Source: Liquidambar formosana (taxonomy: Eukaryota > Streptophyta > Magnoliopsida > Saxifragales > Altingiaceae). Taken from it: 64,000 nt of DNA. Every line of letters starts with the position of its first letter. The first letter of the stretch is position 1. Shown here piece by piece: positions 45,105 to 56,705 of the stretch. The notes under the pieces are model-generated. The model was given only the letters and a program-made list of their open reading frames with translations. It made no database searches and was not told the origin of the DNA. The stretch covers positions 20,310,685 to 20,374,684 of the forward strand of contig CM077829.1 of assembly GCA_039720395.1 (NCBI GenBank), read 5' to 3'. The translations under genes and the position numbers were made by a program.

Positions 45105-46583
45105 TGTAGACACCCCATTTTGTTCCTATATTTGATGATGATTTCCCGATGATGAGGTCCATAATGTTTACTGTCGACTCGAGTCTCTTTCTGCGCGCAA
45201 AGCAAGCAAAAAAAGGGGTTTAAATTATTAATTTAGGCAGTCGAGGAATTTGGCGCGTACGCATATTATATTGTTTAGTCACGCGTACTCATGAAAAAAC
45301 CATGCGTACACGTAAAATGATTATGCGTACGCATAAAAGCCCATTTTCTTCATTTGAATGATTGCTTGCCTCCCACTTTAGCTGAAAGCATTGTCGGGAG
45401 AATTATTTATGTTAAAAATGGCCCGACCATTAAATGAAAGGGACATTGAGATAAGAAAGGATGAGATTTGAGGTCATGCATGACGACCTTACTCGGGGAT
45501 TTTTTCCCTATAAAAAGAAGGAGCCTCAAGGAGCTCAGGAGGACAGACAGACAGAGAAACAAAGGGTGCATGGTCAGATGGTCAGACGGAGAGATAAGTG
45601 AGAGATAAAATTCTGAGTAACTAAAAGTTATTCTGAGAGTGGGAGAAACATTGAAAGGGGGAGAGATATAAACTGAGAGAAAAGAGAGGAAAATATAACA
45701 GAGAGCTAGACCAGCAAGACTGGGGAAAAGCTTATTTTGCGCAACAGAGAAGACACTGCTAGGTTGACAGTGGACTTGAGAAAAGGATTTAATTTCAACT
45801 TGCTTTATTTCTAAGAGGTATGTGGTGTATATTTATTAGTAGAATTATGTAAGGTGTTTAGAAGTTGATTTATTATATAGTGTCCATCTTTGGCCAATAA
45901 TGTTTTACAGAAGGGCCAAATCCACGAAGAAAATGAATTAGTGAAACCACGAGTACTCGCGAAATATCACATGTATGCATAATTTTATTATTCGTACGCA
46001 TAGTAATACCACGCGTATGCATGATGAGACCATGAGTACGCATGACATCTTTTTTCTCTGATTTAAACCATTAATTGATGTATGAGTACTTGTGGAATAT
46101 CATTTGTACGCGTAATTTTATTATGAGAACGCATGATAATACCACGCATACGCGTGGTGAGACCACGAGTACTCGCGACAGTTTTTTTTTATTTTATTAA
46201 GTTGTCTATATTTTGTTATTAAATGTTTATGCTTTGTTTATTTATCCTGTGCTATTAATCTGTCATTCGTGTGTGCCATTTATTTGTTGTATGATTAACA
46301 GGTGATCCAGATTTTATTAAAATATTAAATATAGTTAATGAATACAAAAATGAGAGCCGGTTTATTACCGGGCATTATTGGGTGCCTAACACCTTCCCAA
46401 CATGTACCCTAGCTCCGAACCCATAAATGGTCAACAAAATTGGTCCTGGACCCTTCCAGGTGGCGACTCTCATTTGCACGCTAATCTTAAATGGGTTAGC
46501 ACCATCAAAAAGTAGAAAAGCAGGTAAATACAAGTGAGGCAGGAACACGCGAGAGCGTGGCGGTGAAGATCAGTGCGCTCACA
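45105..46583 (+). repeat. LTR D, plus-strand Tat-type LTR (probable 3' LTR)
   Basis: This LTR is 1479 bp, TGTAGACACCCC to GTGCGCTCACA. It has a TATA box (TATAAAAAG, 45509-45517), U5 landmarks GGGTGCCTAACACC and GGTGGCGACTCT (46459-46470), and GCGTACGC palindromes in two groups (45252-45333 and 45955-46175). Typical 3' noncoding sequence precedes it, and unrelated copia sequence follows. The expected target duplication on the right is AGCTC (46584-46588). The matching left end was not found. Whether it belongs to E2 or to a further element cannot be decided by eye. Confidence 0.75.
45509..45517 (+). promoter_or_regulatory. TATA box of LTR D
   Basis: TATAAAAAG lies about 400 bp into the LTR, followed by a purine-rich transcribed region, as expected for a U3/R junction. 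Confidence 0.65.
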
Positions 46584-46584
46584 A

Positions 46585-46955
46585 GCTCTGATACCAAATG
46601 ATAGGTTCAAGCCCTATTGAGGAAGAAGAATGATAGAAAACAAGCCAAATTCCCTCCTCCAGGGGGAACCTCTATTTCAACACAGGAAAAAGGATAGTTT
46701 TTCATTCATAACTTCTCATTGAATACAGCCCCTATTTATTAACTCAACCCTTAACTAAACTAGGTAACTTAATGATCTCAGCCATAAAGTCTGCAACAAT
46801 TCCCTCCTAAAATCTAACCCCTTAAATTAGCAATCTAATCCCCCAATCCCACAAATTCTGTAGTAATTTCCTCTCAAGATCTGAATTCCTTTTTCAAAAT
46901 CTGACCACAATTACTCTCTCAATTTCCTTCCTAAATCCATGCCTCTATGCGCATA
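46585..46955 (-). mobile_element. Remnant of a copia 5' LTR with PBS
   Basis: On the minus strand, TGGTATCAGAGC (46596-46585) follows an LTR end GAACCTATCA (ending at 46599). The interior is cut off by LTR D at 46584. The LTR start is uncertain; TGTTATGCGC near 46955 would give about 350 bp. A minus-strand TATTTATAGGGGC-like run near 46737 could be its TATA region. Confidence 0.6.
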
Positions 46956-47486
46956 ACACACCGCCTGTTGCCATCACTACCACTGTAATTTCGTCGTTGC
47001 TACTATCAGATTCCGCGGAAGGTTGCCAGATGGAGAAGGACCAGCAAGACAAGGTATGGTGCGGTGCAGCGGGTGGAGTTTTTGGAGAGAAACGAAAAAA
47101 AAAAGGATTCACTGGTTTGATTGGGAGCTTGTCGTCGAAAAAGTGGAGCTTCTCCATCGCGGTCCATCGCTAGTTTGATTGGGAATGGAGGGTATGGACC
47201 CTTCGCTGGATTTGATGCTCGTTGACAGAAAATATGGAGTTTGTCTTCGTCGGTGATGAAATCTTGCCAGCAGTAATGGTAAGAAGGGAGGGTTGTGGGT
47301 TATGGTTGTGATTGGTGTGCACAGTGGATGGGGAAGGAAGGGTCAACGACCAAAAGGGTGTACCATGGGCAATGATCTCATCGGGATTCACAAATCACAA
47401 TATTAACCGATGACAGTAGCAAGAAAATCTCCATTGGCGGCAACCTTTCTTTCTTTCTTTCTTTTTTTTTTTGTATTTTTTTCTAT

Positions 47487-47520
<34 letters not shown>

Positions 47521-48463
47521 ATTTAAAATATCACAAACTAATATTTTAATATTTTTCTATACAAGGGTATAATGGTCATTTAACATCTCCGTTAACGACA
47601 TACCCTGGCACAATATGAGGGGTTTTTTGTTGGGTTTTTTTTTAGAAGGGGATATCTTGCAAAATGGGTAACAATAGAGGGGGGGTTTTTGCATTTTACC
47701 CTAAGATTTATTATGCATTTAGACTCTAAACAAGCACATGCAGGTGGGGAGATTTTATGTCTCGTGCTCTTGCCTACCCTCCCTCCCACAAGCCTCTTAG
47801 ACATTCAAATATGGTGCCACCACAACTACACACACTTGCACACAACCATTTCCAATTGGGTCACATGATGCTCACATATTCTGTTTTTTTCTCAAATTTC
47901 TTAGTGGCAAACAGACGGAGGGGGACAGTGTATTACAATTTAGTAGTTCGAGGATTATTTAGTTCAATTGTGAAATTCATGGGATTTTATAAAACTAACA
48001 AACAGTTCAGGGGTTTTGTATGATTATCCATATATAGTTTGAGGGGTTTGTAAACACTAAAACTCTTCCTCCAATGGCTTGGACGAACCATTTCCAATTG
48101 CAAGTCCAGTGTGGGAAATTGACCAATACAGCAGAAGTTGGATTTCATGCGACCAGGATGTGATTGCAGCACTATTTCAGCCTTATTTAGTTGGGGCTAT
48201 CATTCTTCAAGATAAACCTTCAATTTTATTGAGATTCTTATTGTCTTCCCAAATCAGGGCAATCATCATAATTCACTTAGCCAAGTCTGTCTACATTGTA
48301 ATATAGGTACTATTCCGAATAACTATCAATACCATACACGCCAACAAGCCTTATTGCAATACCATTCATGAAAAGGCACTGCTTTATGAGAAAACCCAAC
48401 ATTATGGTAGCACCCATCCACCATCCTTATTTCTATAAGCAAAGCAAGAAATGTAAACAGAAA
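46956..48463. other. Low-copy noncoding DNA
   Basis: No gene is recognised. It contains a T-rich then A-rich block at 47445-47518 (about 28 A in a row) that could fold back. Several short frames have no known domain, including a 75-codon one at 48079. Confidence 0.4.
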
Positions 48464-49001
48464 CTAAGCATCAGACCATTGGATATCCAGCCAGCCCCAG
48501 TCACTTTCTGGGACACCCAAAAACAGCTTTTGAGGCGTCAACAATATTATTAGGGCATGGTGGCTGGTAAACATGCTCCCTATCGCAACCCATAGTTGAG
48601 TCACACTGATCAACCACCATGGCATTCACGCTTCTTCCATTTGCACGGATGGTGATACTGTGGTGGCACCTTTTCATGTTATTGAACCATCCAGTAGATA
48701 AAGCCACAACCGGTTTGTCATTTGAGTGGTACTTACCATCACACCGAGACGGTTTGCCACCATCTCCACCCTTCTCAAAGCTGTTTATAGTCAAAATCGC
48801 CTTTGTATGGCTGGACAGTGGAGGTGAACACTTGTAAGTGGTGTATAGCTTGCCTTCTTCACAGCATTCCGCGTCGTTATGAGGGTTGGCACCCATTTGG
48901 AGGGGCTTTCTTCCCCCTTATTTTGCCACTTGGCTTGCATGTTTGAGCTTCAACCACTACAACAGCAGCGACAAGAAAGAAGAGCAGGAAGCGACATACA
49001 T
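48464..49001 (-). pseudogene. Kiwellin-like (ripening-related, cysteine-rich) pseudogene
   Basis: Kiwellins are small secreted, disulfide-rich proteins of the double-psi beta-barrel type, induced in defence and in fruit. Visible on the minus strand are a hydrophobic signal-like stretch (FLLFFLVAAVVVVEAQ), TCKPSGKIRGKKAPP, then NDAECCEEGKLYTTYKCSPP, STGWFNNMKRCHHSI, VVDQCDSTMGCD and QPPCPNNIVDASKAV. The C-terminus LGVPESDWGWLDIQWSDA ends with a stop at 48464-48466. These pieces lie in different frames. The start ATG (49001), the junction near 48893 and the junction near 48530 each need a shift, so no single product can be made. No intron signals explain the shifts. Confidence 0.8.
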
Positions 49002-49743
49002 TTGAGCACACCTGCTTCTTCCTCTTTCGTTTTTTTCCTACTACGTACGTAGTTTGCTAACTATAATTGTTGCAAGGAAGGGTCATAGGTGGTAAGCTAT
49101 ATATAGATTCAAGGATCTGAGAGGACATTCATGTTTTTTGAGCTGATCGAGACAACCAAAAATTTTCTTTGTGGTTTTGGACTGGCTTAAGTATTTTATG
49201 ATTGAAAATGGGGATACAGTTATCCTGGAAAGGGACTGGGCTGATTAAATATGGTTGGACTTAAAAAAAATAAATGTATACCTGCATTAGATATATGTTC
49301 ATAAGATGTATCATGCACGTAGTTTTCTAGAATTGAGAACTTCCTTCGGCATATATTGGACGTAATTCGTCGATTGATTCAATGTGACAAAATGTTGGAC
49401 ACAATGACAACCGGTCCTTGGCCTAGGGCCACCCAGGTGGGGTTCGAGCAGGGGCGGAGGGAGGGGATGGGGAGAGGGGTCAAATGACCTCCTCCCTTAT
49501 TATTATCATTCTTCCTTTTTTTATATACATATTTTTTTTAGATAATTATACCTATAGAACCTAAGCCCCCAAGGAGACTGGCGTACCAACTACCAACCCA
49601 CTCCCATGACCACCTCCCTCCCCCACTTAAATATTAGATTGTCCTAACGAAGAATCAAACTTGTGACCATACGTCTAACCACACAATCACAAGTTTGCTT
49701 TTAATAACTGGACTACCCAAAGGTGAGTAATAATTATATATTT
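49002..49743. other. Intergenic, nothing recognised
   Basis: AT-rich sequence without a supported gene. It lies upstream of the kiwellin relic on its minus strand. Confidence 0.4.
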
Positions 49744-50129
49744 GACCCTCCCCAAAACTTAGTTTTCTCTCAAAAACTTGATTATTTTGTAAATTTTACT
49801 CTCCCACAAAAGTCAAACATTAATACTCTTCTTGTTTTCCACTCCCTCTGACCCCACGAAGATAAGCCTTTTTTTTTCTGTTTTTTTCCTTCTTTGCCGT
49901 CCCAAAAAATGTCACTTTGGAAAGTCAAATTTTAAATTTTTTTAACTTTCTTATACTATCTTTTATAATACCAAAAATTACTTTGAACATATAACCAATG
50001 CATTGATAGTAGAGAATTGTATTTTTAGAAAGAAAAAGTTGAATGGATGATAAATCAATGCATTAATTAGTTTTCTTAATCTACATGCTCTTTTAAAGAG
50101 GCCTATTTTTGTGTGACAGATGAAGTATA
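49744..50129. mobile_element. Stowaway-like MITE with its leading repeat, copy 1
   Basis: A lead of about 100 bp (AAACTTGATTATTTTGTAAA and so on) precedes ACTCCCTCTGACCCCACGAA (49841). The inverted counterpart GTGTGACAGATGAAGTAT ends at about 50129. The interior shares much with 61300-61552. Confidence 0.65.
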
Positions 50130-50161
50130 TTTTAATTCTAATTTTTAAGTGCGTGCAAATT

Positions 50162-50526
50162 TGACCTTCCCAAAAATTTTATTGCGCTCCCAAAAATTTG
50201 ACTCTTTTGTTAATTTGATCATTCTGTATAAGTTAAAAGTTAAAACCTTTTTTGTTTTCTGCACCCTTTGTCCCATTTTGTTGGATAAAAAAGTATTCTA
50301 TTTCGGAAAATCTCAAAATATTTGTTTCATTTCAGAAGTTAAAGGATATAATTCCCAAATTACCCTTTCTTATATTTAAAATTACAATAATTAATTCTAA
50401 TCATAACACAAAATAGAGGGTAAAATTAGGAAGTTAAAATTAAAGTCACATAACAATGCCTTAAATAACTCATCTAATATGCATGCTTAATCAAAGTGGC
50501 TCAAACAATTTAAGACGGAGGGAGTA
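50162..50526. mobile_element. Stowaway-like MITE with its leading repeat, copy 2
   Basis: The same kind of lead precedes CACCCTTTGTCCCATTTTGT (50262). The right end is AAGACGGAGGGAGTA, the reverse complement of the Stowaway terminus CTCCCTCCGTC. Confidence 0.7.
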
Positions 50527-51073
50527 ATTTTACTCCAAATTTTTTAGGATAATAATATAAACTCTACATCTTGAACTATAGGAGAAAACCCCTTTCTAAA
50601 GAATTAATGTCATGACCTTCCAAGGCCAATTTTTTTACTTTGCCCTTGGGTTAGAGTGCGGATAAGGTTTAATGTTTGAGAGTCAAATCTCCTACAACGC
50701 AAGACCCCCCACTCCTCCAAACAAACCCCAAAAACAAAAAAAACAAAAAAAAAAAAAGTGAGAAAATTAGCGATAACCTCATTTACAAGAATAGTTTTAG
50801 TAATAATTCCAACGAAATATTCCTTAACCCCTTAACCTACATCTAAGTATTCTTATTAGCAATAACCCCATCCCTTTTTTCTTTTTCTTTTTCTTTTTTT
50901 TTTTTTAAAGGCACCTTACATAACTAACTTATTTTCTAATTTTCTAATTTTTAAAAGCTTATAACTTATAAGATGCAAATCCATTTTTTATCAAACTTGA
51001 TTTTTTGGAATCTACTCATCCTAATTTCTGAAACAATACCCATTGTGATTACGTAATTTTGGTAAAAAAAAAA
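50527..51073. other. AT-rich intergenic, nothing recognised
   Basis: It contains A-runs near 50727-50757 and a pyrimidine run at 50873-50908. No gene. Confidence 0.4.
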
Positions 51074-51335
51074 TTACTCCCTCTATCTCACAAAGATAAG
51101 CCATTTTTATAACTTTTTTTTATCCCAAAATGTTTGTCCATTTTGAAAATTCAAATGATAATTTTTTTATACTTCCTATTTTACCCTTGTTATTTCAAAA
51201 ATTGCCTTAAACACAAAACCCAATAAAAAGTAAGAGAGGGGTACTTTTGGAAAAATAGAGTTTTAATAAATGACAAGTGAATGAAATGAAATTGCATGTT
51301 TTGTCAAAAATGGCCTATCTTTGTGGGATGAAAAG
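51074..51335. mobile_element. Stowaway-like MITE
   Basis: The left end TACTCCCTCTATCTCACAAA is mirrored by TTTGTGGGATGAAAAGAATA at the right. The inverted match extends through the segment GATAAGCCATTTTT / AAAAATGGCCTATC, about 260 bp apart. Confidence 0.75.
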
Positions 51336-51847
51336 AATATGTTACTATTTTGCTCTCAAAAAAGAACATGTAGACTATGCTGTCAAATAATAACATGTTG
51401 CTATTTTACTATATTCTGTTAAACACAGTAACATGTTATTGTTTTCTACATAAAAATAAGTTTTTTTTGCTTAGGTGCGAAAAGGCTGCAATAACATACA
51501 TGTTACTCTACACAAAAATGAGGATTGATTGATTTTTTTTATTTTTTTTTTTCAGGCACGGAGAAGTTGCAAGAGTAGATTGTGGTTCTTTAATTATTAA
51601 AAGTTTAGGAGTGGAGATGAAGGTTGGAGATGGTGAGAATTGGGTTGGTTGACTCACTGAATAAAGTGGCTATGTCCAAAATTCAAAAACATGGATCTAT
51701 TAGTCAACGGAGATTGAAATACAATTCATATGGGGACAAAGATAAGTCAAATGATATTTTTTTGTGGAAAAAGGTTAATGCCCTCAATTTGGTATCAAAA
51801 TAGATTATGAAGTTAATGAATTTGTTTATAAAACTATTGTTAAAAAA
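51336..51847. other. Intergenic, nothing recognised
   Basis: No supported gene. It has short repeated phrases around AACATGTTACT. Confidence 0.4.
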
Positions 51848-52205
51848 CTCTCTCCATTCCTATTTGTTTCTCTCAAAAATTTGATTATTTTGTAAATTTT
51901 ACTCTCCTAAAAAAGTCAAACATCAATACTCCTTTTGTTTTCCGCTCCCTCCATCCTTATTTTATTGGCCTCCTCCTTTTGGGATGTTTCATAATTATTG
52001 TCACGTTCAAAATGCTAATGATTCTTTTTATTTCATTTCTTAAAATACCCTTAAAAAAGTGTTTTTATTTTTCTAATGTTTCGTACAATTAAGGGTAAAA
52101 TTGGAATTTTAAAGCGTATATATGTTGTTATAAAAACAATTAATAGGATTTCTTAAAAAACCATGTTTTTTTCAAGGGGACAGTCAATAGGAACAAAGGG
52201 AGTAG
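51848..52205. mobile_element. Stowaway-like MITE with its leading repeat, copy 3
   Basis: The lead matches that of copy 1, followed by GCTCCCTCCATCCTTATTTT (51944) and the right end CAATAGGAACAAAGGGAGTA (52204). Confidence 0.75.
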
Positions 52206-53737
52206 TTGGAGGCTAGTTGCAAATACCTTAACCTCAGTTCTTCGGTAATGTCAATTTCAAATCGGTGATTAGAGAGTCCAAGTTCATGTAAGCTGCAAGA
52301 CACAACAAGACTGGATTAGCTATAGATATATATAACTTCGAGTTTGGTAATATTCAGTTCTGTCGTGTTGTTTGGGTTTGTTTTCGCTTTCTGGCTTGTG
52401 GTTCTTGTTTTGTCGCGGGCCTCTATTTCTTTTGCATCATTGGGGCATAAAATAACTCATGAATCATGGGCGTTACATTTTATGGTGGGTTTGTTGGTTT
52501 CTTAGTTTGGTTTAGTTTAGTTTAGTGGGGTACTTGAGCTAGCCTTTTTTGGTTTTCTTCTTGCCAATGCTCTGTAGCTAGCTGTCCTTGCTGCTTTATT
52601 AATGTTCTTTTGCTGTCATTTTTATTATTATTATTATTAATAACTCCTCTCTGTATTGACTTATTCAATCCAATCCTTTTCAGACACATAAATCAACAAG
52701 CTCATTACATTGCAGATATCAGTATTCAGGAGTCGTAACAACTCAAAAACGATTTAGTCATGTACTAAGACCTAAGAATGCACTTGTGCAAACATGGAAA
52801 ACCCTTTTTTCTTTTTTTGATAGAAGTAGAAGATCTTCATTCATATATTATAAGGGATAAAGCAAAAGGTGAAATGTTCAGGACGCTCCAAAAAAACATC
52901 AAGAAACCCTTTCCTAGCCAAAACAGCAAGATCATGAGCTTCCTTGAAAAGAGGGTTGGCTTAACAGTAAAGCTGAAAATGTAAACCAACACAAGCTTTT
53001 GTTTGGCAGAATTCTGATTTTCATGGGACTCCAAAATAACAAATATAGTGTCAAATGCAAGCTTTACCCTACAGGTTGCCTCAACGACAAACAGTAAACA
53101 ACAATCACAGTACCTCTAGCTTCAGAAATTATGCTTCAGAACACTCTTTAGAGTACAGTAGATAATCAAAATGGATAAAATTAGGGATGATCTGATTACC
53201 TTGTAGGTGGTAGCTTTGTCCTTTGGAGACTGAAAATTCTCTGGTAAACAATCAACAATCAACAATCATTTGGACACCAGGTGGCTTATGCAGCTTTTGT
53301 CCAAAATGCTTCAAGAAATTCATTAGCTCCATAACGAGTATAATAGTATTCAAGCTTACATCACAACCACACTACCAAACCATCATTTATCTCAAGAATT
53401 TTATAGGGAATTGCATTCAACTTGCACAAAACTTGAAATGGAGATATGAATTACAATAGAATCTGAAGCTTAAAGAACAGCATCCTAAAATCATTTTGCT
53501 TGGAAAGCTGATTCAAATTTCCCTGGTGTATCTTGATCCTCCGAACTACCAGAAGATTTCTACAAGTAACCACAGTTATTTGAGGACTGCAAACTGGTGA
53601 CTTCGTTAAGAATATGTTAGGACAAACCCATTATCTATCAGTGGACAAACAAGATGAGTTTCAAAGTGAATCTCAGTTACAGTTCATTTACAACAACACA
53701 TATATACAAAATCACCATGTGCTATTGCGGCATACTG
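52206..53737. other. Intergenic and probable 3' UTR of the AHL gene
   Basis: The right part should be 3' UTR of the minus-strand AHL gene. An (ATT)n run lies at 52624-52640. No other gene is supported. Confidence 0.4.
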
Positions 53738-54858
53738 TCATCCACGCGTTAAGTCTATACCAGTGTGAGGGTTTCTCAGATCTAATGGCCGCGAACTAGG
53801 CCAACTGCCCATTGCAGAGGTAGGAGTGAGATTTTGACTAGAAGCAATACTAGTCGGTGTAGCTGACTCACCTGGTTGAAGCCCAGATCCCTCAACTTTG
53901 GAACCACCCCCTGTTTTGTTCTTTGTCTTGGAACTGCCATAGACAAAACTGCATGCCACCACCTGCAACAAGTAAGATTCGTTATGCATATAGACTCCAA
54001 AAAAGAATGTGAGGAGATTTTATATTTCCTGCCGTGGCCCACCCTCCCTCCGTCACACAAGACTTTCATACATGCAAATACCCCACCACTCCACATACGC
54101 ACTTGTGCACACAACAAATACTGCAGTTGGATGCCTTGCTTACACACCCTAAGACAGGAATGCCACTGCATCACAAGACACAACGGAAGGAACCCTACTT
54201 GCAATGAAGCTCTAGTATGGTACACTACACAGTGATTTGGACATTACAAACAATAGCCAATCAAACAGACAATAAGATGACAGATAGAAATATAATTATG
54301 AATTGAAATCACAAGATAGCATAAAGATCTAAGCACCAAAGGAAATACCTGAACTGGGCTCGCTGCAATAAGCATCCCCCCAACTACACCACCAATGACA
54401 TGACCCTCAGGACTAGAAAGGGAAACATTTAAACCACCAGTCCGTTTGCGCGGGCCACCATCTTCGGCAACCAAGTAGGAACCTGACAAGCACAATATCT
54501 CAAAGCGCCCCTGCAAAAGTTTACTAAACCAAGTAAGTTTCCCCTGGGCAACAAAACATGACAAGCAAAAAAAAAAAAAAAAGGAAATTACTAAAAGCAT
54601 GTTAAACAATGGAGATGTAGCCACAATTGTTACAGCAGAATATCACATTCATATTGAAAACACCAATAAAACTAATGAGTAAACAAGGACCAATGAAAGG
54701 TTTGAGATTCTGTATTTTCTGCAACTCTTCAAAGAGGCTTGCTTCTTACTACCAAACAGATCCTCTGACATCTATGCAATTACCAATGGTTATCAAGGAT
54801 ATGCAAGAAATACATTTTTAATTCTTATATCATCTCCAGAGATGGCTTAAATCCAATA

Positions 54859-54905
<47 letters not shown>

Positions 54906-56650
54906 AATTTTAAAAATAAAATAAAATAAAGGAATTTCATAGAGTTGCAAAGTGTAATTATCTTAATATTTCCCAGCCATTTGGAAGCCATGCCTTCGTA
55001 TGCCAATTTCCAGGACTAAAATTCTCAAGGATATAGATAAATTTGACAGAGAAGACGAGGCACTAAAAAGTAATGAAATAGATTATTAAGTGACTCAACC
55101 TCATATGTGACTGTGCCACTGGAAGATGCAGGCTGACGTAGTGTTACTGCAGAAACTGAACCACTGGCTGACAAAATGCATACAGCCCTTGGCCTCTGTT
55201 GTGAAAATGACAATATTTTTAAGGCAATGTCCTGCAAAAGAAGATGAAAGACAAAATGTTTACGAGTCAATACCCTTTGAGCAATAATTATGCAGATCTG
55301 CATGTAAATTTTTTTTATACAAAGCACCACCAATACATTTTGTTCACTATTAAATGGACTAAGCTTACAAATCGAATTCAAAAAAGTTCCTTGTAGGATT
55401 TGTTAAAAGCCCTCAGTCTTCATTACAACCTACATAACAAGTTCACAATATAATGCCATAACCAAGCAGCAAGCCATATGCATATGTGTGCATATACACA
55501 TCTACGTATAAGTATAGCATGATCCTTCTGCCATAGCATCTATTTTTGCTAAAGTTCACATTCTATAAAGGAGAACATTTTGAGTTCATATGGGCATCAA
55601 TCACAACAGCCAAACCATTCAGAACATTGCTTATGGATAAATACAACATCAACCCTCAAAGAATAATGCGCGAAACTCATAGATTTCATTATGTACCTGT
55701 GCTATGTCATAGAGGTACTGCTAAAAAATTGGTAGGGATATAGCATACCTCTCCTACTGCGATGCTGAGGATATGTGGTGCAAAAGCTAGTCCAGCCGAA
55801 CTGGTCATCCATTCACCTAGAAACAACAATTAAACTTAGGAAGCAACATCCATGCACCTTAAACCACGTGCAAACAAGATAAATAGTGATAATGACATCC
55901 ATAATAAGCAACATAATTTAGCCATTTCAGACAAAGTACATTTAAACCACCCCTCCCCAAAAAAATAAATAAATAAATATCTCTTGCCCTTCCTCTCCCT
56001 GCTATCTCCATCCAAAAACTGTTAGCAGAGATTGATTAAGAAGTTAGGGATTGTAAACATGATACAAGTTCAACTCTATAAATGAAGGCCTTTGCCATTG
56101 TTTTAGAACAACTCAGTTTCAAAACTCCTGAACATGTTTAGATTGAAGCTTGTGTAGCTATCTTCATGTTTGTTAGTGAGTGATGCAGGGCAGTAATTCA
56201 TGACAAGTAATGGTAAATGATGGGAACATAAGAAAAAATAATCCAAGCTACATAATTTGAAACACTCCACCCCCCCCCCCCCACCCCAAAAAATAAATAA
56301 ATAAATAAATCCCAACCAAAACATTTAGCCTCTATTTGGATCTTGGAAAGAGCAATGGAAAGAGAAGGAAAATGATCAGAATTGCTCAAGAAAGGAAATC
56401 TTCTATAACCAATTTGAAGCATTTTCCTTTCCTTTTCCTCCAAGATCCAAACTGAACCTTATAAGAAATCAAGTGAATTAATGAAAATGCATTGGCAAAG
56501 ATGGGCAAAAATTATCAATATACACATATTGATATGTTTGCAACTCCATTTTCAATATGTATGTTAAATAGTCCAACTGATAAACTACCACAGAGCATAT
56601 AAGTAAATGAGTTGTAATATCTCCGTACAATGCTACAAGATGATACTAGC

Positions 56651-56705
<55 letters not shown>

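Noticed and set aside
43470..46175. CRISPR-like array of spaced palindromes
   Set aside because: Plant DNA, repeats of about 12 bp with decay, variable spacing and no cas genes.
45105..46583. LTR D firmly assigned to E2
   Set aside because: The orientation fits, and E2's PMD region shares its palindromes, but no matching 5' LTR is visible before E2 gag and a second PMD gene lies between. Left open.
10172..46597. GGTATCAGAGC and its reverse complement as tRNA genes
   Set aside because: Only the primer-binding segment is present, each time next to an LTR end. No cloverleaf surrounds it.
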